From contig JAGVDM010000006.1 in NCBI GenBank assembly GCA_020058765.1, forward strand, positions 62,001 through 126,000: a stretch of 64,000 bases of DNA, given 5' to 3'. Positions 55,568 to 64,000 of this stretch are shown here, piece by piece. The notes under the pieces are model-generated. The model was not told the origin of the DNA. It made no database searches and worked only from the letters and a program-made list of their open reading frames with translations. Positions within the stretch are counted from its first letter, which is position 1, and each line of letters opens with the position of its first letter. The translations under genes and the position numbers were made by a program. Source of the DNA: Candidatus Peribacterales bacterium. Lineage in GTDB: Bacteria > Patescibacteriota > Gracilibacteria > Peribacterales > Peribacteraceae.

Positions 55568-55611
55568 TATGACTTTATTCGTAATTTATGTTATAATATC
55601 TAATAACTATT

Positions 55612-56484
55612 ATGCCAAAAACACGCACTGCATTCCGGGGAATTGAGCGGCTTACTGAGCTCTCATACAGCACGATGCTGACGCTATGGCTCACGCAGGC
55701 AGTGGTATTCGCTGTAGTCTATTTCGCGCTGACGGTATTCGTGCCGCAGCATGGACCATCGCAACTGCTTACAGATCCCACACTGCTCTCCATGTTCGGA
55801 GACAGCCTGTATTACAGCATCACTACTGCTACAACTGTAGGATACGGAGACATTACACCCCAGGGATTTTCAAAATTCGTCGCCAGCCTGCAAAGCATCG
55901 TTGCGCTCTTCCTTTGGGCACTGTTCGTGACGAAGCTCGTATCGCATCGGCAGGATATCGCCCTGAAAGAAGTACACCGTATCAGTTATGAAGAGGTATT
56001 CCATAATCTGCACGAGGGGCTGTTTATTATGCGCAAAGACTTCGATCGCATCATGCGTCGCGTACGCGACCAGAAGGAACTGCATGCCGACGACTGGCTC
56101 GATTTGATTACTGCATATCGCCAAGGTCAGAGCATTTTGCAGGAGATCCCGGACTTCTACGGCAGTGCGGAAAATCGCCTCTATACGCTCGACGAGCGCC
56201 GCGAGCAGCTGCTCCATGAAGCGGTACACCGCACATTGCGTCGTTTGGATGACATGCTCACCACATTGAGCGAATGTGAGATCAACTGGCTCTCCCACGA
56301 GAGCAATATGGCCGAGTTGAAGAATTTACTGGATGTGATTGGAGCAGTGATGCCACGCTGGCGGGACAGCTCTCCGTACGAAGGCAGTGCATTCGAGGAT
56401 ATCATTCGTCTCCACGAGGACATTCACGCCAAACTGGCGCAGGTGCCTTTGGAGCAACCCGCGCCAGAGAAAGAAGCCAACTAA
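55612..56484 (+). CDS. Two-TM potassium channel
   Basis: SITTATTVGYGDITPQGFSKFVASLQSIVALFLWALFVT: TVGYGD selectivity filter; TATAAT at 55592-55597. Confidence 0.9.
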   Translation: MPKTRTAFRGIERLTELSYSTMLTLWLTQAVVFAVVYFALTVFVPQHGPSQLLTDPTLLSMFGDSLYYSITTATTVGYGDITPQGFSKFVASLQSIVALFLWALFVTKLVSHRQDIALKEVHRISYEEVFHNLHEGLFIMRKDFDRIMRRVRDQKELHADDWLDLITAYRQGQSILQEIPDFYGSAENRLYTLDERREQLLHEAVHRTLRRLDDMLTTLSECEINWLSHESNMAELKNLLDVIGAVMPRWRDSSPYEGSAFEDIIRLHEDIHAKLAQVPLEQPAPEKEAN

Positions 56485-56486
56485 GA

Positions 56487-58733
56487 TTACCGGCGAGGAC
56501 CGCCACGGAACGGCGGGCGACCGCCACCTCCTCCCCCGCGTGGGCCACCGAAGCTTGGGCGTTCCACGTAGCCTTCTGGCTTTTCCTGCATCTGCTTCAA
56601 GGACATACGTGTCTTGCCGTCGACGGGATCGTACTCAACGCACTTCGCCTTCACTTCGTCACCCATCTTGAGCACATCTTCCACATTTTCCGTGCGTGAC
56701 CACTGCAGCTCGGAAATATGGATCATGGCGTCTTTGCCCTTCAGGAACTCCACGATGGCACCGACGCCATCGATGATACGGACGACTTTGCAGTCGTAGA
56801 CCTTGCCAATTTCTGGCTTGGCCACGATGCCCTCAATCCATTCGCGTGCCTTGATCATGCTATCGCCATCCTTGGCAGTCACGAATACGAGGCCGCTATC
56901 TTCGATGTCGATCTCGACATTGAGCTCCTTGGTGATCTTCTGAATGGTTTCACCACCCTTACCAATGACCAGACGAATGTCATCTGGATTGATAGTGATG
57001 GTCTCGATGCGAGGCGCACGAGGACTCAGTTCTTTGCGAGGCTCGGCAATCGTCTGCAGCATGGTTTCCATGATTTCCAGGCGGCCAACGCGTGCGCGCT
57101 CCAATGCTTCCACAAACACTTCGTCGGGTAGACCCTGTACTTTGATATCCATCTGAATGGCCGTGATCCCTTTCTTGGTGCCTGTGACTTTGAAGTCCAT
57201 ATCTCCACCGAAGTCTTCTTCGTCCTGCAGGTCCGAGAGAATGATGTACTTGCCCTTCTCTTCGTCGGACATGAGGCCCATGGCAATACCAGATACCGGA
57301 TCGCTGATTGGAACTCCCGCAGCCATAAGACACAACGTAGATCCGCAAGTAGCAGCCATGGAAGAGGAGCCATTGCTTTCCAAGATCTCCGTTACCGTAC
57401 GGATGGTGTAGGGGAACTCTTCTTCGGAAGGGAGAACTGGCTCAATTGCGCGCTGCGCAAGGTTTCCGTGTCCGATTTCGCGGTTACCCACGAACAACCT
57501 GTTGCTCGTTTCGCCTACGCTGAATGGAGGGAAGTTGTAGTGATGCATGTATCGCAGCTCTTTTTCGCCTTCCATGCCCTCCACAAGCTGCTTGTCTCCT
57601 GGGGAGCCCAATGTGCATGTGGTAAGGCCCTGTGTTTCTCCGCGCTGGAACAACGCGCTTCCGTGCACAATGTTCGGGAGAACGTCGATCATGGCACCGA
57701 GCGGACGAATTTCTTCGATCTTGCGGCTGCTCATGCGAATGCCTTCTTCCAAAATGAGACGGCGCACCTCACCCTTAATCACTTTATCCATCAACTTTCC
57801 TGCGTTTGCATAGAGCTCCGTGAGCTCAGCATTGCCATCGGCAGAACCGTACTTCTCTTCAAGCTTGGCAGCTGCACCCTCCATCAGTCCATTGAAGAAT
57901 GCACGACGCTCAAGCTTTGGCATGGTGTCCTTGATCGCCTTGTTAATAGCGGGCAACGCATCCTTCGCCAAGTATTCCAGAGCCTCCTTATTGGCCTCAG
58001 GAACAGCTTCGAGTTCCACCTTTGGACGACCGAGTTCTTTTTGGATTCCCTCGAAGAAACTTGCGATCTTCTTCGCCCACTTCTTGCCGAATTCGATTGC
58101 ACGAAGCATGTCTGCCTCAGGAATCTGATTGGCACCTGCTTCAATCATCACCACACGATCACCGGATACTGTGACAAACAAATCCAGATCGCTCTTTTTG
58201 AGAACTTCGACACTCGGATTCAGTACCAATTGCCCCTCGACCATACCGACGCGGACAGAGCCGAGTGTGCCCTCGGATGGAGCTGCAGAAAGCCCGACAG
58301 CAAGGTTGGCTGCATTCGCGGAAGCCACATCGTGCATGTTTTCGGAGTCATACGAGAGCACGGTGCAAAACACCTGAATATCGTTATGAAAGTTCTTAGG
58401 GAATGTAGGACGCAAGCCGCGATCTACGATACGACCCATAAGAACGAAATCATCACCGGGGCGACCTTCGCGCTTGCGGTAACGACCTCCGGAAATACGA
58501 CCTCCGGCATAGTATTTTTCCTGATACACCACTTGCAGTGGCAAAAAATCGACGCCGCTGCGGGCGCTAGCGCTGAGCGTAACGTTGCTCATGCAAACAG
58601 TGTCGCCCATCTGACACAGCACCGTAGCGCTGGTCTGATTGGCGAGCATGCCGGTTTTGACCGTCATAGACTGGTCACCGAGCTCAAGCGTGTACTCCTT
58701 TTGTGGAGCGAACGCGTTCTGTGAATTGGACAT
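56487..58733 (-). CDS. pnp: Polyribonucleotide nucleotidyltransferase with RGG-like C-terminus
   Basis: RPTFPKNFHNDIQVFCTVLSYD; KH IETITINPDDIRLVIGKGGETIQKITKEL; S1 domain; tail PSFGGPRGGGGGGRPPFRGGPRR. Confidence 0.97.
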   Translation of the reverse strand: MSNSQNAFAPQKEYTLELGDQSMTVKTGMLANQTSATVLCQMGDTVCMSNVTLSASARSGVDFLPLQVVYQEKYYAGGRISGGRYRKREGRPGDDFVLMGRIVDRGLRPTFPKNFHNDIQVFCTVLSYDSENMHDVASANAANLAVGLSAAPSEGTLGSVRVGMVEGQLVLNPSVEVLKKSDLDLFVTVSGDRVVMIEAGANQIPEADMLRAIEFGKKWAKKIASFFEGIQKELGRPKVELEAVPEANKEALEYLAKDALPAINKAIKDTMPKLERRAFFNGLMEGAAAKLEEKYGSADGNAELTELYANAGKLMDKVIKGEVRRLILEEGIRMSSRKIEEIRPLGAMIDVLPNIVHGSALFQRGETQGLTTCTLGSPGDKQLVEGMEGEKELRYMHHYNFPPFSVGETSNRLFVGNREIGHGNLAQRAIEPVLPSEEEFPYTIRTVTEILESNGSSSMAATCGSTLCLMAAGVPISDPVSGIAMGLMSDEEKGKYIILSDLQDEEDFGGDMDFKVTGTKKGITAIQMDIKVQGLPDEVFVEALERARVGRLEIMETMLQTIAEPRKELSPRAPRIETITINPDDIRLVIGKGGETIQKITKELNVEIDIEDSGLVFVTAKDGDSMIKAREWIEGIVAKPEIGKVYDCKVVRIIDGVGAIVEFLKGKDAMIHISELQWSRTENVEDVLKMGDEVKAKCVEYDPVDGKTRMSLKQMQEKPEGYVERPSFGGPRGGGGGGRPPFRGGPRR

Positions 58734-58918
58734 ACGGAAGAGAGGAAAACAGATAATTCTGCCCCTTCCTCCATCGGATTCCGAACGCACCCTATTGCGG
58801 GTGGATTCACATGCGAGACCCGGCAAGCGGAACTCAAACGTAAACCCAGGGCAAGAGATGCGGGAGCGGTGGGGGAAGGAACTGCGCGAATTCTACGCCC
58901 GCAGCAGGAACAAAGAAA

Positions 58919-58950
58919 GCCCCTTCCCTGCGAAAATGCAAGGAAGGGGC
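58919..58950 (-). terminator. Hairpin/terminator downstream of the 58976-59308 gene
   Basis: GCCCCTTCC...GGAAGGGGC; minus strand continues TTTCTTTG. Confidence 0.55.
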
Positions 58951-58975
58951 GAGAAAGTACCCAGCGGGCAAATAC

Positions 58976-59308
58976 CTAGACTGCAGTCGTCTCGGGAAGC
59001 TTTTCCCTACTCCATGGATCGTACTTCCAGTGTGTCGGATACTCGGATCCTTCAAGATAGTATCCACGCGCACCGTCGCTGATGCATTCAAGCAAAACCG
59101 TTTCGGCATTCTGATCCCAAGGACCTTCGGACACGTAGTAACAGAACCGGCGTGACCGAAAACAATAATCGAGCTCGGCGAGGAAATGGCCCGTAACCGG
59201 GTGATAGGTCATTCCACATCCTATCTCCAATGTTGCGACGTGATAGCCGCGAGAGAACGTAGCAGCCATGATTGGCCCTTTGCTGAGAAAGATCAATTGC
59301 ATTCGCAT
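58976..59308 (-). CDS. Hypothetical protein
   Basis: 110 aa; codon-like composition, downstream hairpin. Start uncertain (59269 possible). Confidence 0.5.
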   Translation of the reverse strand: MRMQLIFLSKGPIMAATFSRGYHVATLEIGCGMTYHPVTGHFLAELDYCFRSRRFCYYVSEGPWDQNAETVLLECISDGARGYYLEGSEYPTHWKYDPWSREKLPETTAV

Positions 59309-59379
59309 ACAGCGAACGGCTCCGCAAACAAGAAGCAGAGCGGACTACTGACCAGATTCGATCGGCAAACCGCTCCGCT

Positions 59380-59739
59380 CTAGGCGGAGCGGCGCCATGC
59401 GCCCTCACGATGTGCCGCAGGTACTGCAACACTCTCTTTCTGTTCTTCGTACGCAGGTGGTAATTCGCCATCCACCATTGGGATGGGAATGCTGGCATAC
59501 ACCACAGTGCGCTGCGGATCGTGATAATCATGCGTGGATTCAAACCGGAACCCAGACGCGTAATGGGTTTCCGGGGATTGCAGCAGTGCAATCACCTTTG
59601 CGCGCACATCGGCTGGCGCGCCGTAGGAGGAGAGGAGATGCTCCACATCGCTCTGTATGCGTTCCGCATCTGTGCGGAAACGTTTGTACTGATTGCCGTG
59701 CGAGCAGAACGCGGCCAGTGATGATGCAGGTGTATTCAT
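59380..59739 (-). CDS. Hypothetical protein
   Basis: MNTPASSLAAFCSHGNQYKRFRTDAERIQSDVEHLLSSYGAPADVRAKVIALL; no recognised domain. Confidence 0.5.
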   Translation of the reverse strand: MNTPASSLAAFCSHGNQYKRFRTDAERIQSDVEHLLSSYGAPADVRAKVIALLQSPETHYASGFRFESTHDYHDPQRTVVYASIPIPMVDGELPPAYEEQKESVAVPAAHREGAWRRSA

Positions 59740-59794
59740 GTACTGGTACAACAGTACACACTGCACACGCAGAAATCAAGAGAAATACGAAAAA

Positions 59795-60091
59795 TTACTT
59801 GGAACGAAGTTTTTTGAGGAAATATGCGAATCCCCCGCTGCCGAATTGCAGCTGGCGGGAACCTCGTGTGACCTTACTGATGCTAATACCGAGCTTTTTG
59901 GCGATATCGCGTTGCGGTACACCCGCGTGCAGCGACTGCACCAACTGCCATCGTTCAGCAAGACTCTCGAGCTCTTGCGGCGTGAGAATATCTGTAAGGA
60001 GCTTCTCTGCATCGCTTTCCGTTTTCACCGAAGCAAACAGGCGGTACAAATCGCGCAGATGTGCCGCAGAAACGGAAGATCGAAGAACCAT
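59795..60091 (-). CDS. TrpR/YerC-type DNA-binding protein
   Basis: LLTDILTPQELESLAERWQLVQSLHAGVPQRDIAKKLGISISKVTRGSRQLQFGSGGF. Confidence 0.85.
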   Translation of the reverse strand: MVLRSSVSAAHLRDLYRLFASVKTESDAEKLLTDILTPQELESLAERWQLVQSLHAGVPQRDIAKKLGISISKVTRGSRQLQFGSGGFAYFLKKLRSK

Positions 60092-60158
60092 CCACGACAG
60101 TATACAGTGCGCGAGGCACTGCGATCACTCGACCGAAAACACGGAAGGCCGCGAAGTA

Positions 60159-60428
60159 CTACTTCTTGAGCTTGTTCGTTTCCAGCACTTGCTGGTAGCT
60201 CTCTGCGTCATTCATACGCAAGTAGTTGAGCAACGTACGGCGGCGAGCCACTTTGCCAAGCAGACCCCGGCGAGCGGAGTGGTCCTTCTCATGTTCCTGC
60301 AAATGCTTGGTAAGCATGCCGATTTCCTTCGTCAGAATCGCGATCTGAACCTCGGGGGAGCCCGTGTCCTTATCGTGTCTGCGGTGCTTCTTGATCAGAG
60401 TCTTCTTCGTAGTACCCTTGAGAGACAT
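60159..60428 (-). CDS. rpsO: 30S ribosomal protein S15
   Basis: MSLKGTTKKTLIKKHRRHDKDTGSPEVQIAILTKEIGMLTKHLQEHEKDHSARRGLLGKVARRRTLLNYLR. Confidence 0.97.
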   Translation of the reverse strand: MSLKGTTKKTLIKKHRRHDKDTGSPEVQIAILTKEIGMLTKHLQEHEKDHSARRGLLGKVARRRTLLNYLRMNDAESYQQVLETNKLKK

Positions 60429-60629
60429 GATGGTTGAGGGGGGAGGAAATGTGCGATGAGAACCAGTGCCCCTTCCACCAAGAGCACCGTCCTGCGCATT
60501 GCGCGCACAGGAGCTAATTCTACGAATAGCGAAGTTCTGCGCAAGTCTTTGAGTAAGTTTCCACGTGAAACAGAATAGGAGGCTCGCAAAATGGGTAGAC
60601 AGTCGTTCACCCTGTGCTAGCATGCGGAC

Positions 60630-61751
60630 ATGCAGGAAATGCTTTCGTTCGCGGTTGGCATGGTTCTGGGTCTCGTGGCCGGTGGAGCCGTTGCGTTCTG
60701 GTTTGCTCGCAAGGGGCAGCAGGAAGCCTCCTCTCTTGTGGAAGCCCTTTCTGCCAGAGTGGTGCAACAGCAAACCGCACAGATTTTGGAATTAGCGGAA
60801 ACGAAACTCACCGGAAAGAAAGAAGCGATCGATGGGACATTGAAAAACATGAAAGACGATCTGAATAAAGTGGAACAACTCATGCATCAACTTGGCAAAG
60901 GCCATACAGAAACGAATACGCGCCTCGGCGAAGCTGCCAAAGTAATTGGCGAATTGCGAGACACGGCAGGCGGCCTAAAGAACGCACTGGCAAGCAACAG
61001 CAGCCGCGGGCAATGGGGGGAACGTATGGCAGAAGACGTACTGCGCCTGGCTGGAATGGTGGAAGGCATCAACTACATCAAACAGACGAAGTTGCAGGAC
61101 AGTGGATCACGACCAGACTTCACGTTCATTCTGCCGCAGAAACTCACACTGAACATGGATGTGAAATTTCCGTTCAGTAACTATCAGTACTACGTAGACG
61201 CTACAACAGACACTGAGCGAGAGAAGTACAAGAAGGAGTTCCTGAAAGACGTGCGCCTACGCATTAAGGAATTACAGACCAGGAGCTACGTAAATCCAGA
61301 AGAGAACACCATGGACTACGTGCTGCTCTTTATTCCAAACGAGCAGATATTCTCGTTCATTAACGAAGTGGGTCGCGACATCGTCGATGAAGCCATGCAG
61401 AGCAAAACGATTCTCTGCTCCCCATTGAGCCTATACGCAATCCTTGCCGTGGTGCGGCAGTCGATCGATAACTTCCGCATGGAGAGCAAATCGCGCGAAA
61501 TGCTCTCACTGTTCGGCAAGTTCAAAGAGCAATGGGAGAAGTTTAAAGAGCAAATGGAAACCGTGAAGTCACGATTCGATACGGTGCAACGCGGATATGA
61601 TGAGCTCATTGGCGCACGCACCAAACAGCTGGATAGACCTCTCGAAAAAATCGATGAGTTGCGTGTAGAGGGTGGTATACCAATTGCATCGATTGATGAT
61701 GTAATTGAGAAAGCAACGAAAAAACAAATCGCTTCGTCCGTCACACGCTAG
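60630..61751 (+). CDS. rmuC: DNA recombination protein RmuC
   Basis: N-terminal TM; GQWGERMAEDVLRLAGMVEGINYIKQ; RPDFTFILPQKLTLNMDVKFPFSNYQYY; LLFIPNEQIFSFI. Confidence 0.92.
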   Translation: MQEMLSFAVGMVLGLVAGGAVAFWFARKGQQEASSLVEALSARVVQQQTAQILELAETKLTGKKEAIDGTLKNMKDDLNKVEQLMHQLGKGHTETNTRLGEAAKVIGELRDTAGGLKNALASNSSRGQWGERMAEDVLRLAGMVEGINYIKQTKLQDSGSRPDFTFILPQKLTLNMDVKFPFSNYQYYVDATTDTEREKYKKEFLKDVRLRIKELQTRSYVNPEENTMDYVLLFIPNEQIFSFINEVGRDIVDEAMQSKTILCSPLSLYAILAVVRQSIDNFRMESKSREMLSLFGKFKEQWEKFKEQMETVKSRFDTVQRGYDELIGARTKQLDRPLEKIDELRVEGGIPIASIDDVIEKATKKQIASSVTR

Positions 61752-61761
61752 AATCAGCGCC

Positions 61762-64000
61762 GTGACGAGTATTGATCCGATCTTCGGGAACTTAAACGAG
61801 CCGCAGCGCCAAGCCGTAGAGCGTGCAAAAGGCCCTACGCTGATTTTGGCCGGCGCAGGCAGCGGCAAAACCCGTGCACTCACGCACCGCATTGCATACC
61901 TGATCCAACAAGGCGTACCGCCATGGCAGATTCTGGCAGTCACGTTTACGAACAAAGCTGCGAGTGAAATGAAAGAGCGTATTCGCACGCTCTTGCGGAT
62001 CACCGAACCCGAGACAGCCAACCCGTGGAGTTTTGGATCAGGCCAGCTCCCGACCATGGGAACATTCCACTCCATTTGCGCCAAGATCCTGCGTCGCGAC
62101 ATCGAGAAACTCGGGCGCGATCGATCGTTTGTCATCTACGACAGCGACGACCAGCAGCGCCTCATGAAGGAAGTGCTCAAGGAATTGGGGATCGACGAAA
62201 AGGAAATGAAGCCAAAGGCGGCACTCGGATACGTGGGACGCTTTAAGTGCGAAGCCATCACGCCCAAAGAAGCAGTGGCACAGGCAACGAGTGATCGCAT
62301 GCAAACGGTTGCGCAGGCATTCCAGAAGTATCAAGGCGCGCTCAGAGAAGCCAACGCACTCGATTTCGATGACATCATTCTGGAAACAGTGCGCCTCTTC
62401 CATGAGTGCCCAGATGTGCTCGATCGTTACCAGGAAACATGGCAGTTCCTGAACGTCGATGAGTATCAGGACACAAACCATGCACAGTATCTGTTCATCA
62501 CCATGTTGGCACAGAAATACCGCAACCTCTGCGCCATCGGCGATCCGGATCAGTCCATCTACGCATTTCGCGGAGCGGACATTCGCAATATTTTGGAATT
62601 CCGGAAGGAATACACAGACGCAGCCGAGATCAAGCTGGAGCAGAACTACCGTTCCACACAATTAATTCTTACGGCGGCCGACAGCGTGATTGCCCTAAAC
62701 CCCAATCGCCCAGAGAAGAAGATGTGGACGCAGCGCACAGAGGGGCCAAAGGTTCTCGTGCATGAACTGCGTGACGAACGCGCCGAATCGCACGAGGCAA
62801 TCCGCATTGCCGAACTGAAGAGATCCGAAGGTGTGGCATTTAGCGATCAAGCGATCCTGTACCGTACGAACGCACAATCTCGCCTGTTCGAAGAGGCCTG
62901 CATGCGTGCGGGCATCCCCTACCGCATTGTTGGCGGCGTGAAGTTCTACGCACGCAGAGAAGTGAAAGACGTACTCGCGTATTTGCATGCAATCCTGAAC
63001 CCCAATGATACTGTCGCGTTGCTGCGCATTATTAATGTGCCTTCGCGCAAGATCGGCCTAACGACCATTAGCAGACTGCAAGCATACGCGAGCGAACATG
63101 GCCTCAGCTTCTGGGAAACGCTCAAGCAAGCACAGGAAATACCCGATCTCGGCGATGCCGTCATACGGCGCATCAGCGAATTCACAGCGCGCATTGAGCA
63201 CTACCGTACCAAAGTCGATGAGGTCGTCGTCTCACATCTCATTCTCGATCTTCTGCATTCCATAGGCATGGAGAAGTGGCTCCGCGACGACAGCGAAGAG
63301 GGGGAAACACGATGGGAAAACGTGCAAGAGCTCGTGACTGTGTCGCACAAATACGACTCACTGGAACCGCGTGTATCCCTCACAAGCTTCCTGGAAGAAG
63401 TGGCGCTCGTATCCGAGGTGGACGCTCTCACAGAGGAAGGAGGTGATGCGCTCACGCTCATGACACTGCACCTCTGCAAAGGATTGGAATTTGAACATGT
63501 GATTATTGGTGGGTGCGAGGAAGGTGTATTCCCCCATACCAATGCGTTGCTGGATAAGGCACAGCTCGAAGAGGAATGCCGATTGATGTACGTAGGAATG
63601 ACGCGCGCAAAAACGCACCTCACACTGCTGCATGCACGCACTCGCAGCCAATGGGGTGATGTGCAGAACAATGCCCCGAGCCGGTTTTTGGATGAACTGC
63701 CCGAGAGCGTGATTGAACGACGAAGCGATGATGTGTTGAGCGCGTTCGCTTGGGCATCCAGCGCAGGTGAGCGCAAAGCCCGTGTGGGGCTACAGCCGTT
63801 CCGGCAAGGGCAGAGCGACATGCCAGACCCGGACTTCAATCAAGAAATCGATTTCGACGAAAGCAATCAAGATGCAATCGCCGAAGGAACACGTATTCGG
63901 CACCCATCGTTCGGCGCGGGAACTGTGCTTTCACGACGCGGAGATGTGGCAACCATTCAGTTCGACTCTGGCGAACGCAAGACGTTCGCGCTGAGCATTG
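61762..64000 (+). CDS. UvrD/PcrA-type DNA helicase, 3'-truncated by window edge
   Basis: GTG start; LNEPQRQAVERAKGPTLILAGAGSGKTRALTHRIAYLI; LNVDEYQDTNHAQ; GDPDQSIYAFRGAD; LEQNYRST; LMYVGMTRAK; frame open to base 64000 (absent from the ORF track because it has no stop). Confidence 0.95.
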   Translation, partial: MTSIDPIFGNLNEPQRQAVERAKGPTLILAGAGSGKTRALTHRIAYLIQQGVPPWQILAVTFTNKAASEMKERIRTLLRITEPETANPWSFGSGQLPTMGTFHSICAKILRRDIEKLGRDRSFVIYDSDDQQRLMKEVLKELGIDEKEMKPKAALGYVGRFKCEAITPKEAVAQATSDRMQTVAQAFQKYQGALREANALDFDDIILETVRLFHECPDVLDRYQETWQFLNVDEYQDTNHAQYLFITMLAQKYRNLCAIGDPDQSIYAFRGADIRNILEFRKEYTDAAEIKLEQNYRSTQLILTAADSVIALNPNRPEKKMWTQRTEGPKVLVHELRDERAESHEAIRIAELKRSEGVAFSDQAILYRTNAQSRLFEEACMRAGIPYRIVGGVKFYARREVKDVLAYLHAILNPNDTVALLRIINVPSRKIGLTTISRLQAYASEHGLSFWETLKQAQEIPDLGDAVIRRISEFTARIEHYRTKVDEVVVSHLILDLLHSIGMEKWLRDDSEEGETRWENVQELVTVSHKYDSLEPRVSLTSFLEEVALVSEVDALTEEGGDALTLMTLHLCKGLEFEHVIIGGCEEGVFPHTNALLDKAQLEEECRLMYVGMTRAKTHLTLLHARTRSQWGDVQNNAPSRFLDELPESVIERRSDDVLSAFAWASSAGERKARVGLQPFRQGQSDMPDPDFNQEIDFDESNQDAIAEGTRIRHPSFGAGTVLSRRGDVATIQFDSGERKTFALSI

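Noticed and set aside
57468-58724. 418-aa + strand ORF antisense to pnp
   Set aside because: Codon-shadow ORF of a strongly conserved PNPase on the minus strand; no domain-like sequence.
59370-59393. CCGCTCCGC-TCTA-GGCGGAGCGG hairpin as a terminator
   Set aside because: No U-tract on either strand and it overlaps the end of the 59380-59739 frame; left unannotated.
1-64000. CRISPR arrays, IS elements, prophage, classical defence systems
   Set aside because: No regularly spaced repeats, transposase/integrase motifs or recognisable defence genes were seen by reading.

Overview
The window is a gene-dense bacterial chromosome segment. It is probably from a Patescibacteria/CPR lineage (Peribacteria/Peregrinibacteria-like); that placement is inferred from gene content, not from a search. 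About 55 CDSs are supportable. They include dnaX (5' truncated by the window), a 5-formyl-THF cyclo-ligase, glyA, a TraG/VirD4-like ATPase, hrcA with a perfect-spacing CIRCE element, rpmE, gyrA, rsmI, ruvA, pgi, trxA, GDP-fucose genes (fcl/gmd) plus a GT2, two PurP-family ATP-grasp genes flanking a PHP-like hydrolase, a CcdA-like thiol fusion protein, and a large secreted Ig/FN3-like protein. Also present are secF, tig, a RelA/SpoT homolog with an eroded HD motif, dtd, rplJ-rplL with an L10 leader and attenuator, an LCP protein, lexA plus a Y-family polymerase, valS, a CaCA exchanger, a K+ channel, pnp, rpsO, rmuC and a PcrA/UvrD helicase (3' truncated). RNA genes are tRNA-Ala(TGC), flanked by degenerate partial copies, and tRNA-Cys(GCA). 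The most striking signal is genome-architectural. More than 20 CDSs have a TANNNT -10 box only 6-10 nt before the start codon with no Shine-Dalgarno, which suggests leaderless mRNAs. A second set of mostly housekeeping genes has C/T-rich, CCTCC-bearing leaders instead of purine-rich SDs. Other candidates are a lexA promoter embedded in a 26-bp palindrome, a palindrome in front of a Cys-rich small membrane protein, a translationally coupled two-gene micro-operon of unknown function, and an unidentified structured non-coding region. No CRISPR array, IS element or prophage was recognised.
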